The notes beneath the pieces were generated by a model that worked only from the letters and a program-made list of their open reading frames with translations, searched no databases and was not told where the DNA came from. This document shows positions 10,961 to 21,844 of a stretch of DNA of 64,000 nucleotides, piece by piece. The stretch covers positions 259,217-323,216 of the forward strand of contig NW_005178634.1 of assembly GCF_000350225.1 (NCBI RefSeq), given 5' to 3'. This DNA is from Chondrus crispus. Taxonomy: Eukaryota > Rhodophyta > Florideophyceae > Gigartinales > Gigartinaceae. Positions within the stretch are counted from its first letter, which is position 1. Every line of letters starts with the position of its first letter. A program made the position numbers and the translations under genes.

Positions 10961-12524
10961 TTCTTCCTTGATGCGGTTGCAGAAGGTGTCGACGGCTTGC
11001 TCGCGAATAAGGTCCTTCGGAGTGACAGCTTGGAAGTGATCGAGGCGATCAAAGGCGGCCCCCGCTCAGGAGCGAGGATGTCGTCTAACGCGTCAAAACT
11101 GTCCTCGTCCTCCACTGTACCCTCGGCCGGTTCGGCCATAAAGCATGGGTTTTCGTCGTCGATTCCGTCGACGGTTTCTCCTGCGGTCCGTAATCTTGAC
11201 AGAGCATCAGCTTGGCTGCTAGCCTTGCCCTTCTTGTACTTGATTTCGAAATCAAATTCCGAGAGGCGGAGCCTCCATCGGATTAATCTCCCGCTGGGGT
11301 GGGTTACGTTCATCAACCACCTCAATGAGGCATGGTCGGTATGCACAATGAAGTGCTCGCCATATAGGTATGGTCTTAAAGTCTGTACGGCCCAAATTAC
11401 CGCTAGACATTTTTTTGCTGATACAGAATAGTTTCTCTCGGCTGCGGCTAACGTTCTTGAAAAGAACCCGATGGGTTTACGTTGCGCATCCGGATGCGTT
11501 TGAAATAATGCAGCGCCGATTTGATAGTCGCTTGCATCGGTATCTACCGAGTAGGGTAGGTCCTTCTTCGGCAGCGCCAACACCGGCGGTGCCAAGATGG
11601 CGTCCTTGAGCTTATGAAAAGCTTTTTCGCACGATTCGTCGAATCCTTCCAACTGGGCCGGTTGTCCCTTCTTCAATAGTTGATTGAGTGGATGCGCGAT
11701 TTTCGCGTAATGTGGGACAAACCTGCGGTAGACATTGCAGAGTCCCAAGAAGCTTCTGAGCTGGGTCTGCGTTTGAGGGTACCGCACTTGTTCCAACGGG
11801 GTGGTTCGCGCGACATCAACCTCCAATGTACCTGGCCGAACGACATGGCCCAGGTACTTGATCTTTTCGACGAAAAATTCGCACTTGCGAAGCTTGAGCT
11901 TCACAACTGCCTTCTCCAATACAGAAAGTATTTCATCCACGTGCACAATGTGCTCCTCCCACGACTTGCTAAAAATTATTATGTCATCCAGATGCACCAA
12001 ACAGCATTTCCAACGGAACGGAGAGAGCAAGATGTCCATTGCTCTCTGGAACGTCGCTGGTGCGTTGGTTAGCCCCAAGGGCATTCTTGAGAAGCGATAC
12101 AGACCTGAGTGACACGAAAATGCGGTCTTGTCGCGGTAGCACTCAGGGATAGGCATCTGCCAATATCCCGAGATCGCGTCCAACGCAGAGAACACCTTGG
12201 TGTCACCAAGCGAGTCCAGACACTCATCCATGCGCGGTAAGGGTACGTGTCCTTTACCATTACCATTACTGCATTTAACTTGCGATAGTCTACGCAAAAG
12301 CGCATCGATCCGTCCGGCTTGGGCACTAATAAAACGGGCGACGGCCATTCTGACTGCGTCGGTTCGATGACTCGTGCTTCTAACATCTTCTGTACTTCTG
12401 CATCTTCTACTTCGCGGGCTTTAGGCCCGGCCCGATACGAGGCTTGCGCAATTGGCCTTGTGTCCGGGGCCAGTTCAATCCGGTGGACCGTGGTGTTGAT
12501 CTCAACAAGGGTCCCATCCCACAT
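10942..12524 (-). pseudogene. Reverse transcriptase/RNase H, chromovirus A
   Basis: The RT start (VIEPTQSEWPSPVLLVPKPD, FCVDYRKLNAV) is in the frame of 12069-12524. A small ATGGTA-type duplication and a frameshift near 12260 lead into the main frame 10942-12348 (YWQMPIPE, FGLTNAPATFQRAMDI-type box with a Leu change). The active-site box reads HLDD instead of YLDD. RNase H follows (SVDTDASDYQIGAALFQ, TDHASLRWLM, QADALSRL) and then the linker to integrase. Frameshift plus the altered box make it non-functional or doubtful. Confidence 0.9.
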
Positions 12525-13915
12525 ACGGGAATAGTTTTCAACATCCGACGGAATCTTTCGCGCAGCCAGTCCGGCACGTGGCTCAAATCGAGCTCCTCCA
12601 CGTCCGGCGGGGGAGGCTCAATCCGCCGCTCCGGCTTCGTAGTTGCCGTCGCGGAGAGCCCTTCCTCCCGTTCTCGTTGCTGGTCCTCGCCATCTTGTTC
12701 CGACGGTTCGCACCTTCTCTCGCCCGTAGGCGGCGGGGTGTAACTAGTAAATTTTTCCTCGCCCCTTTCTTGAATCTCAAGTACCTCACCAATGGTTGAA
12801 TTGCTCTTGAATACGGCCCTCGGGTGCGGTAGCAGTTCCACCACTACTTGGCCTTTTTGAACCCTGACAGGGTAATTTCTAAAATTCGCTACAAGCAATC
12901 TAAAAGGTTTGTCAGGCTCAACCTGAACTACACCGTTGGTGCTTACCAATCCGTGCTTGTCATAAAGGGGTGCGTAGGGTTGAACTACGACCAAGCCCGT
13001 CCTCTTCGAGGGGCATTCGACTACGTGTTGCGTCCCGGGCTCAATGGTCGGGGCTCTTGCCACCTTCACCCTGCGGGAAACTCGCTCCCCTTTTGCATCA
13101 GTTTCACGCTTTCCGGGGACCAGATGCTTCTTCGATTTTCTCGCCGAGAACCGCCTTATGATCGGAACCTCCGAGAAATCCGCCAACTCAACTCTCTTCT
13201 TCCGTGGGTAGATAGCCTCCACGAACCTATTGCAATAGTCCGCTCCTAGAATCAGCGGTACCGTGAGCTTTTCGCACACAATAAATTCAGCAGCAGGCAC
13301 AAATCGTCCAAGTCTCACGGGCATCTTGATGGTTCTGAGAGTCTGGAGTGGCCTGTTGTTCGCGTCGCCAATGTCTTGGGTCGGTCCGTAGGACACTAGA
13401 GATTCCGTTCCAGCCGGGAGTTCCGATTTTCGCACAAGGTTTGGTCCCGCGCCGGTGTGTAATACAGACAACACCTGGCTCATCAATCCGACTGTTGGTC
13501 CAATGTCCGCGTAAACTTTGTAGTTTTTTTGCGCAAGAACCAAAATCTTCTCGGGACACTCCCTTCGCTTAACCCTCTACCAGGGTCTTCGAACTTCTTC
13601 CAGCGGATGATCTCGGGCTCGGCTCAAAATTTTCTTGACCTGGGCTGGCCCTTTGGGCTTATCCACCAATCCAACGACCTCCTCATCGGGGCCTGATTTT
13701 TCCCTTAGAGACGGGGAACGAGGTTGAGCCCCGAGCACAGTACGTCGACCCTGTGCCTCTCGCGACCCATGCCAGATTCCCCTTTTTAGTTTTCCTGCTG
13801 CTGCGGGATCCTTCTCACGTCCGACGACGCGGGCCCCGCGGCGGGCCCTCCGAAGGGTTGGTTCGGCCTCGGCGTTGAAGCACTCGGCGTGCTCGCCGTC
13901 TGCGAATCGAACCAA
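12407..13915 (-). pseudogene. Aspartic protease region, chromovirus A
   Basis: Two frames (13577-13915 and 12407-13543) cover the gag-protease linker and a retropepsin-like domain. The active-site motif reads HTGAGPNLV where B and C have DTGAGPNLV, so the catalytic Asp is replaced by His. LILGADYCNRF is the second conserved strand. Downstream is a Glu/Pro-rich linker into RT, without the TGA found in B and C at the same place. Confidence 0.8.
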
Positions 13916-15419
13916 TTCTTGACCTTCAGATAACTCGTCGATGGTATCCCTAACCTCTCCATCGGAGACAGCGCCTCATAATTTCCCAAAACTAGGTACA
14001 TTTTTCGGAGGGAAAGAATGCACGTTGGCGCGGCGTGCTCCTTTTCGTAACAATGATAGCACACCAGTCCGTGCTTCTTGACGGGATATTGCGGCCTAGG
14101 TCCTCCACGGGCCGGCGGCCTTCCTTGATGTTGCGGCCTTCCCATCCAGCCTGGCCTTCGAAACGTCGTACCCTTGTCTTCCATCGGAATGCGCGGCGCC
14201 GGCGTGTGGCCGCGGCCCCGGAACATCATCACGGGACCCGTGGGCTCCGAAAACGACTCCGTCGTGTATGTGGGCGTCGGTAAAGTTGACGACCCGCTTG
14301 CCCCTCGTTCATTTCTTGAGTATTAAACTCTTGAACTAATTTTGCCAAAAAAACCAACACAAGGACCCCGCCCTCACCTGTGAACGTGTTGTCCTTCTTC
14401 ACCTTAGGCGGAATATCTCTCCTGACTTTTCGCACGGCGGTCCGCCGGGAACTTGACAAATATGTCTGCGGGTTCCGCAAGCGGTACGTTCGGTACGAAA
14501 GTAACTTCTTGAAGAGGTAGTTGGTCGGATTCAGCTCCTCCAACTCCTCCCATCGCGGCCCGCGCCGCGTTGCGACATCTTCGGGTTCCGCGTCCTTGTC
14601 TCTCTGCGAGGCGAACGAAGTGATCCCGCCCCGTCTGGAGGTAATTTTTTTGCCCTGCGAAATTCCTTTTCCTTCCTCTGAACGATGTTCGGAATCGCTG
14701 GCATGGTTCGACGAACCGTCGTCACCATCTTCGGAAAGGCCATTCGACTCGGTCATTGAGTCTTGGTCCTCCGGCTCGTCACTACCGTGACTCTTGCTCC
14801 TGCGTCGCAGATTCTTCTTTGAAGTCTTCGACTTAGAACTCCGCTGTACAGCGGCCTTGTCCTTCTTCGATCGACGGTCGCCTTCTCGAACCGTTGGGAG
14901 CGGCTCTTGCCCGGCGACCTGTTCAAGGTCGTTGAGGCGATGAGCGGCGCGGTCAAACCTGTCGTCGATACTGCTTCTAAATTTACCTAAGGACTCCAAA
15001 GCTTGATTCGCGTCGCGCCTCGCGTCCTTGACTGAAATTTTCAACCAAGCTAGGACCTCCGGCTCCAGACCGTCGGTGGCATTACCTCGATCTTTCTCGA
15101 CGAGATCCACTCGAGCCGATAGCTCCCATAAAACGGTGTGCAACTCGGATGATTGCAACTCCAGTTGCTTCCGGACGAGGGCTAATTCAGCCTCGAGATT
15201 TTTCGTCATCTCTTGGCGAATTTCCTCGCCCATCTTCTCGAACCTGTAGGATAGGTTATCCTTGTCGGCTTCGATCCCCGTCGGGGATTCTTGACCTTCA
15301 GGTTCCGTGGCCGTATTGGCCTGGCTTCGGGTGCGAAGACCTCGCGGGATCCTCGACGCCCTTGCCGATCCGCTCCTACTCGCCCCGGGACCGACGTCCC
15401 CGGGTGTGCTTGTCGACAT
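13786..15419 (-). pseudogene. Gag, chromovirus A, internally deleted
   Basis: Starts at the Met at 15419 (MSTSTPGDVG). A basic/Ser-rich N-terminus is followed by a long heptad-like region (EAELALVRKQLELQSSELH) likely to form a coiled coil, then a charged Lys/Arg/Ser segment and a capsid-like piece (NPTNYLFKKLLSYRTYRLR). About 650 bases present in B (51902-52549) are missing at 14290, joining the frame to a short wrong tail. The zinc knuckle CYHCYEKEHAAPTC (CX2CX4HX4C) lies in a second frame, 13786-14232. Confidence 0.85.
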
Positions 15420-15483
15420 CGCTCGTACGAGCGAACCTAAAAAAAAAGTTACAGACAAAAATAAAAAAGAGACTCCGTTACCC

Positions 15484-15563
15484 AGACCACTTTTGTAGTG
15501 CAACTGCAGACCGAGGCTGTCGTCGACACAATTCTAGGTCTGGAGACCACTTTTGTAGCTCAA
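15484..15563 (-). other. PBS-like site of A with duplicated LTR-edge motif
   Basis: On the minus strand the 5' LTR edge is followed after a few bases by TGGTCTCCAGACC, starting with TGG as a tRNA primer-binding site should. The tRNA cannot be identified by eye. A near copy of the LTR-edge/PBS junction (plus strand agaccacttttgtag) recurs about 60 bases further into the leader. Confidence 0.55.
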
Positions 15564-16739
15564 TGTGCCTGGCAGGCCGCGAACACAGTCCGACGGTCAA
15601 ACAAAAAGAACCAACACAGCAACAGCAACAACCACTGCCGATGGCACGCGCTACGAAGCGCTCGGGACTTCCTTTCCCTTTATGTGAGCTTGCGGCCCAC
15701 GGTAGCTCGACTCCGACGGGAGGGTTAAGGGAAGATGCCCGTCCCGGGAGGATAATGGTGGTAGAGACTTGTGAAGACTTCAGTGCTCGGCGAGTGCGGG
15801 CTTGTCTACGAGAAGGTAACCGCGGTTCGCTGGGTTGTAAGGCCAATGCTCGACGAGCGTCTTCAGCACCTTGGGTATAATTCAAAGTCTTCGACGGGGG
15901 CTTGTTCATCACTACCGGACGGGATTGTAACCGTGTAGCAACGCTACTACCGACGTGTTGCCCGATGGCTAAAAACACCCTCACCAGCGCGATCGCGATC
16001 GCGGTTGGTGGTACCAACTCTGTCTTATACAGTAAGACCTTCGACGGAGGCATCGTTATAACAGCCTTCCGACGGAACTTGAAACAGTAGCAGCGCTACA
16101 CAACGTGTTGCCCGATGGCTAAAACACCTAAACCGGATCGGTCGCAACCGACTCCAATGGGACCAACACAATTAAGGGAAAAATAGATGTAGTGATAGAA
16201 AAGGATAGGAATTAGAGATAGAAAAGGGTAAAAGGATAAGGAAAAGGGAACCCCGAGCAATAGAGGATGTCGTTAGCAGCGTAGAAGTGAAGCGCGTCGC
16301 GTGAACGGAAGCGGTCTTCGACGAAGGCGAGATTTAACTCCGGCAACTCGGGTTCGATAGGGAAATAAAGGGAAAAGTAAGAGGACCCCCGAGCGCTGAA
16401 GGATGCCGTAGGCTTAGGTAAAAGGGAGCGTCTTGGTAGAGACGGACTTCGACAAAGGCGACATTCAACTCCGGCGACTCGGGTTACCTTTACTGACTTG
16501 GTGGCCAGCGGGCTAAGGTATATAACGACCCACCGGAGCCACTACAGTAGCTCGCGGCGCTAGATCCTAGATCTAATGTCAGCAAAATTAATGCCAACTA
16601 ATTAACTAAATAAAATAAAATAATTAAAAATTAAAACTGTGCAATTATTCACACGTGTGTCCCCCAACCCGGACCATCTGTCATGTCCAATTATTTTCCT
16701 TTCACTTCACCCCCCTGTAGAGCCCTGTATTGCACTACA
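15554..16739 (-). repeat. 5' LTR of chromovirus A (1186 bp)
   Basis: Plus-strand ends are TGTAGCTCAAT and ATTGCACTACA, 11-base inverted termini with one mismatch. It is homologous to the LTRs at 38324, 39406, 53902 and 58912 but about 160 bases longer, because the segment ending in cggcaactcgggtt occurs twice (about 16244-16350 and 16385-16490). A reversible TATATA motif lies near 16520. It is closer to the LTR of D than to those of B and C. Confidence 0.9.
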
Positions 16740-18976
16740 CTTGGAGAACCTGCGCGCCCTCGTTGACCAGCTAAAGTCCCGCTTGGCACTGGTCGAAGAG
16801 GCGCGCATCGATTCCCCGCCGTTGACATTGCGGGTCGACCCGTGAGTGCAAACGCCGGGGTCCGACGCGACCCGCAACCCTTCCCAACAGCCGAACAGAT
16901 GGGAGCATTCGCGCACATGGCGGCGGAGCTCAACTCATTGCGCCGCCGTGCCCGTGAGATGGAACAGACCTCGGCCGAAAGGTCGCCCGGAGCCCCTTCG
17001 AGAGGGCCCGGTGCCACTGTTCCTCCGGGCGCATCCGGAGCGCAGGAGTGGCCCCCGACTGGTGCCGTCATCAGTTGGAGGGCGGAGTACATCAAGCCGA
17101 CAGCGGACGCGAACTTCGCGTTCGAGACTCAAGCCCTGCCGTATGCATCCGGAAGCAGGCAGCAGTCACGACGGGTACCGAACGAACTCGACCATAGCCG
17201 TGGAGGAGTCCCTCGCCGATTAGTGGAACCGTTTCTCCCCTTCGATCCTCTCTGGGGCGGCTACCAGACAGCGGATCTTACCGCGCATCCCGGCCCTGTC
17301 GACGTCCGAACGTTGCTCGTCACGCCGTTCGGAACGTTGGCCCCCGCCGAACGCGGGCTCGAGCCCGTCCCCACCATGATACAGGAGTTCAGCACCGTCG
17401 CGAACTACCGCATGTATCGGTTGGACAACACCTCGGGGTTCGTTACCTCAGGTGACGCGGGACGGATCGCGAAGTACGTCCGACGCTGCCGTGGGCTCCG
17501 TCCCACGATGAAGAGCTTCGACGGTACTGACGCGATTCAGTTTCTCCCGTTCCTGAAGGATATCCGGATGACCTTCAATGCCCAGCACCTGACCGAAGGT
17601 GTGGCAATCCGTATCTTCGCTCACTTCCTCGAGCGGGACGCGTAGCGGTTGTATACGAGTTACACCATGCGCGGCCTCCGCGCCGTCGAGCTCCACGACG
17701 ACACGAGCTGCCCAGGTCTCGTCAACCAATTTATCAAACGCTATCTAACCGACGACTTATTAGGGGAAGCGTTTGATGCTGTCGCGTCCGCACGACAGCT
17801 TCTTCACAAAGCCGATAACACGTTCGCAGACCGGCTGGAATCCGCCGCTTTCCGATGCACGGCCGTGTTCTCAGAACAAGCCCTCGCGCACTACTTCGTG
17901 CGCAGGTTGTCCACTGCGACCCGGGACGCAGTAGCAGAGACGGTACAACGGTTGCCCGGACAACAGAATACCGAACTCTCAACAATTCGCGTATCGCAAC
18001 AGCCGAGGATACAACCTACCGCGCTCGTCGCGGGTTGCCGCTGCCGGACCCGAAGCCGGCAGCGAAGGGAGTCCGAACTCCAAGGTCGCACGGAACGAGT
18101 TCGCCCGCGACCGCCCTCCACATTGGAGAAGATGAGTGGCAGGCCGATCCTGTCCTCATTACGCGAGGCTTCGACTGGGCAAAAGGCCGACCTCCTACGC
18201 AAGCCTCCACCGGTTTGACCGGAAGCTTCGCAACGGCGTTCGAGCACACGCCGAAGGCCACCAGAGGTCCGAATCACAACCTGGCCGAGCTGGATATCTC
18301 CCGTCGAGAAGGGGACCGCGGGCTGGCTAACGTGCCTCGACTCACCGATGAGGAGGCGCGCCACGCGGCGACGTTCGCGTCGACCGATAGAAGTGCGTGC
18401 ATTTGTTGGCTGTGCCGGACGTACGGCCACGCCATGTACGCGTGCCCGTTCCTGTCGCCTGAACAACGTCAGTTCACGGCGTACAGGAACTACCGCTATC
18501 AGATGGATCCGCGCCCCGGAATGCCCAATCTCATCCCGCAGTCCACGCCGGAAGACCGAGGCCCGCGGCGGGGTGACTCGAGTCGATCGGGTGGGGGCAT
18601 CCGTTTCGCCCCTCGTGAAGGCGGGTACCGATCCCCGGGGGCCGATCAAAGAGATCGACGTGACCCCCGTCGGATGGATACGAGGTATCCCCACCGAGAC
18701 GGACGAGGCGACCGGGGCCGACCCCCGTTGCCCCAAGGGGTACAGAACGCCAACATGTACCTCCAAGATTGGGCTGGGAATCCGAACTCCCAGCCCACGG
18801 AGGCAGGCGGGGGAGAGCCGGTTCTCTCCGCCCTTCAAATATTGCAACGGCCGGACGTTGCAACTCAAGGTCACGATGTATCCGATTACGTCGTGAAAGA
18901 TGCCCAACGGGGATGGGTAAAGTGTCCCCATCCGCCCGGCCATGGGCCCGTCGAAGCGCTTGCCAACGATAGCTAA
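16740..18976 (+). pseudogene. Gag of chromovirus E, with stops and frameshifts
   Basis: Starts truncated with a helix-rich segment (LRALVDQLKSRLALVEEA) and a stop at about 16842, then open frames 16842-17645, 17649-18218 and 17855-18976. Capsid-like motifs include FDGTDAIQFLPFLKDIRMTF and VNQFIKRYLTDD. A stop at 17643-17645 separates the first two. The zinc knuckle CWLCRTYGHAMYAC (CX2CX4HX4C) is near 18400-18445, followed by an Arg/Asp/Gly-rich tail. Gag would form the particle and bind RNA; this copy is broken in three places. Confidence 0.8.
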
Positions 18977-19458
18977 GCGAATAGCACTGACAACTTGTGT
19001 AGTTCGAAACCCCCGTAAAGGCGGTTACGTTCGCGCGGTCGCGTGAACCCTCTTGTCGCACCAACCTAAACCCGTCCCTAATTATTCCCAGCGGAAGAGG
19101 GGAATGTTTACGGATAATATTCCCCTCGACCCCGCACAAGCGCACCGAGACACCCGTAAGCTCGGTGCGGAAGGACGAAGACGTCGAGGCAACCGTGAGC
19201 CCGGCGCACATGGAGGAAGGCACTGTGGCAACCGTGATCCAGGGGCCTAACAAGAAGCGCATCGAACGCACCGGCGGCCCGACCCAGGGGGACCCGGGGC
19301 CGCCAGAAGAAATCAAGCCGCGTACGAACGCGACTCATCGTGGGGACGCGGCCGACCGAAGGGCGCCCCGCGACCAAGGCTGAAGGACGCGGAAGAGACG
19401 TCGGAACCGGCGCCGGCGGCCCACGCGGAACGATCTCGCCGAGCCGGGCACGCCGAAG
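18977..19458 (+). other. Gag-protease spacer of E
   Basis: No frame continues through; short charged frames in all phases (for example 19165-19383) look like decayed gag-pol linker. Nothing else recognised. Confidence 0.4.
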
Positions 19459-20439
19459 GTGGTCGACGGCGTCATTTGTCTTATGACGTCGAAGATTTAC
19501 AACGTCCTCGGCTCAATAGCCACGGAGTTAAATGCCTTCAAGCCCCGCATGATCGCCGTTGATACGTGCTCGGGCTACAATCTGGTGAGGAAGGCCGACC
19601 TTTCTCCCGATTGGTCGCGGTACGTCATCCGCGACGCGCCACTGCCACGATTGGGAGGCGCGAATAGCAACCCACTCAAGCTCTCGGCCGTCGTACGTCT
19701 GTCCGTGCGGTTGAGGAACACGAAGTTCCGAATTCCGTTCGTGGTGGCGGACCAGCTCGCCGTGCCGGTCCTTCTTGTCACGGACTTCATCGATACACAC
19801 GTACGACGTATCGATATTGAATCGCAACGGTTGGAGCTCCGCCAAGGTGGCTCCGTTGCCATCGTCGACGGGAAGGCGGAGCCGAATCCCCCAACCAGGC
19901 GGCACGGACGTCAGACGAGCCGGGCTGACGCACGCGACGAAGCCCCGCACGCGATCCGAATCGCCCCCTGGGTTACCATCCTCGCAAAGTCGCAGGCCCG
20001 TGTGCGCGTTACCACCACGGGGAGGGGCTTCGTGTTCATGGAGCCAAATCCGTCACTCCAACACCGACATGGGGTGAGGCTGACGAACGGCGTCGTCGAG
20101 GTCCTGCGGAACCAGACCTTCGACGTCATCGTCGCAAATTTTTCGCGACGGGAAAGGCGGCTTCCGAAACACACCGTGGTGGGATATGCCAAGCGCAACC
20201 CCCTCGCGATCCTGACGCCCGAACGTCGCGTCGCCGAGGGGATCGCGTATGCGCTGCACCTTACCGACTTAACCGATGAAGTCGGGAAGGCAGCAGCCGG
20301 TCGGCCAAGCTCCGACGAGAGGGGAACCGTTGAGAAGGACCAGGTGGGTACGGACGAACGGACACCTGAAGGCCTAACAACGACGGGAGGTACCGTAGGC
20401 CTCCGGGAAAAGGATCCCGAAAATCCACCGATGGATTGA
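19459..20439 (+). CDS. Aspartic protease region of chromovirus E
   Basis: A 326-residue open frame. A retropepsin-like domain lies in about residues 20-130: the active-site loop reads AVDTCSGYNLV, keeping the Asp but with Cys where Gly is usual, and VLLVTDFID is the later conserved strand. After it come a Pro/Arg linker and a second folded stretch (GFVFMEPNPSLQHRHGVRLTNGVVEV), also present in A/B/C as VVQPY...GVVQVEP. The open frame is intact, but neighbouring genes are broken and the Gly change may reduce activity. It would mature the gag-pol polyprotein. Confidence 0.75.
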   Translation: MVDGVICLMTSKIYNVLGSIATELNAFKPRMIAVDTCSGYNLVRKADLSPDWSRYVIRDAPLPRLGGANSNPLKLSAVVRLSVRLRNTKFRIPFVVADQLAVPVLLVTDFIDTHVRRIDIESQRLELRQGGSVAIVDGKAEPNPPTRRHGRQTSRADARDEAPHAIRIAPWVTILAKSQARVRVTTTGRGFVFMEPNPSLQHRHGVRLTNGVVEVLRNQTFDVIVANFSRRERRLPKHTVVGYAKRNPLAILTPERRVAEGIAYALHLTDLTDEVGKAAAGRPSSDERGTVEKDQVGTDERTPEGLTTTGGTVGLREKDPENPPMD

Positions 20440-20616
20440 GAAAAAGAAATCAACTTGTCAGACATCGATGATGACAAGTTCCGGGGCCACGTGCTCGAAA
20501 TGCTCCGCCGGAGCTTACGGCGTAAGCACTCGAGTCTGTGGAGCGGTGCGCTCGGAACGATCCGAGCGACCGAACACCGCATTCCCATCAAACCGGGTAC
20601 GAAGGCGATACGTTCA
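20440..20616 (+). pseudogene. 5' piece of chromovirus E reverse transcriptase
   Basis: The frame from about 20458 reads through RATEHRIPIKPGTKAIRS, the usual N-terminal motif of Ty3/gypsy RT. It ends exactly at the TCA codon (20614-20616) that is the target duplication of the CACTA-like insert. The next codon of the RT is at 31725 (MPYRKGP), in the same frame, aligning with APYRAGP in copy B. Confidence 0.9.
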
Positions 20617-20660
20617 CCCTAGTAAACATATTCACCGCGATAGGAGGTGGTGCGGAGTAC
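20617..20660 (+). repeat. Left TIR of the CACTA-like transposon
   Basis: Twelve identical terminal bases, then a diverged stretch, then shared GATAGGAGG/CTATAGGAGG and GCGGAGTAC/CCGGAGTAC. Further CGGAG copies follow inside near 20693, 20757 and 20767. Confidence 0.9.
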
Positions 20661-20951
20661 TAGCAGAGTACGTTGGCCAGTTTTGGAGTGCTTCCGGAGG
20701 AGGAACAGAGAAATGCGCAATTCTCTGGAAACTTAGACAGGACGTCCACAGTTCAACGGAGCATCTGCGGAGGACTTGAGGCTTCCAGATTTTGGCATTC
20801 TCTTTGTAGCAAGTGGCTAAACACTAAAAACAAGAATATATTTTTAATTAATAATTTCGTGTGCCTCATTTCACTAAAGTCTCATGGGCGTCACGCAGAC
20901 AAAGACTCCTGCTGTGCGACATGAGTACTGTATGCTGCTGGGCCGTTTCTA

Positions 20952-21398
20952 GTAGCAGCAGCCCCCTTCTCCTCCGCCCTCGGCCCCTTCGCCCACCTCC
21001 CCACTTACGAGTTCGACTTCGACTACCGCGGCAACTCCATCTGCCCGGCCCCTCCCCCCCCTCCCTCGGCCCTCGTCGACGACTTCGACGCGTCCATGTT
21101 CCCTTCCCTCGACCCTGCGCTCGACACCAGCCCGGACGCCCTCTCCTCCTCCTCCTCCTCCACCACGCAAGCCGCCCCGCCCGCCCACCCCGGCGCTCCG
21201 CCCCGCCCGCCCACCATTGATTGGTCCCTTGTCGACGCGGCCGACATCTTCACCCCCGACGGCGAGCGCTTCGAGCACGACAAGCTCTACACGAGCTACA
21301 CCAAGCACGTCGTCCTGGTCTTCGTCCCGCGCCACGCCGTCGAGCTGGCCGGCCTCGTCTACGGCAAGGTCGCCCACCTCCCTAAAAGAAAATTTTAA
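20952..21398 (+). pseudogene. Captured GC-rich exon fragment, unknown protein
   Basis: A frame open to the stop at 21396-21398, without a start of its own. It contains TYEFDFDYRGNSICP, a Ser/Pro-rich linker and a folded-looking end (IDWSLVDAADIFTPDGERF, KHVVLVFVPRHAVELAGLVY). GC is far above both flanks and falls abruptly at about 21395, which suggests a captured exon piece. I do not recognise the family. A 315-codon frame on the opposite strand is taken as a GC artefact. Confidence 0.45.
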
Positions 21399-21754
21399 TT
21401 GCCAATTTGGTCTGATATGAGCATTTGCACGGATCTGTGCGTGGTGTGAACTTCCCTGGATAGCAACAATGTCCGCTTTTTGTGTTGATGAAGATGAAAA
21501 GATTGACAGCGGAGAGCACACAAAAAAGCGAGTAGGAGTGCCTGAGGAGGGAGGGGAGCTATGGCAGGGGATGGGCAGGCGCGAAAGGGACGGGAAGGGG
21601 TCTTTCGACATCATGGGAGACGCCGAGACGAGGATGGATGCAACATGATCGCCGAGCTGTGGCTGTGACACCGACGGTTTCTTTGCCGAGCCTGGCATAT
21701 CATGTGCATGATGCGAATGGCTGTGAGCGAATGTTATGCCAAAAGCGTGTTGCG

Positions 21755-21799
21755 GTTCGGGAATGATTCTTATCACCATGATAAGAATCATTCCCGAAC
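21755..21799. repeat. Perfect 21-bp-arm hairpin 1
   Basis: Arms 21755-21775 and 21779-21799 are exact reverse complements with the 3-base loop CCA. The core of the arm is GAATGATTCTTATCA. Confidence 0.97.
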
Positions 21800-21803
21800 G
21801 CGA

Positions 21804-21844
21804 CCGCGGGAGGCCATGAACATCATGTTCATGGCCTCCCGCGG
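21804..21844. repeat. Perfect 19-bp-arm hairpin 2
   Basis: Arms 21804-21822 and 21826-21844 are exact reverse complements with the 3-base loop TCA. It starts four bases after hairpin 1 and has an unrelated sequence. Confidence 0.97.

Larger units (their letters stand above)
8751..16739 (-). mobile_element. Chromovirus copy A (Ty3/gypsy), 3'-truncated
   Basis: On the minus strand: 5' LTR (15554-16739), leader with PBS-like site, gag, protease, RT, RNase H, integrase with chromodomain remnant, then about 600 bases of 3' region. Copies B and C are clearly the same family. No 3' LTR or antisense ORF is found; the 3' region is cut off where the DIRS-like sequence ends near 8750. On the right the LTR ends at 16739 and joins the gag of element E, so A probably inserted into E. 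Compared with B, A lacks about 650 bases of gag but also lacks several of the stop codons shared by B and C. Confidence 0.85.

Noticed and set aside
17891..18943. 350-codon minus-strand frame
   Set aside because: Lies exactly over E gag with its zinc knuckle on the plus strand; a shadow frame.
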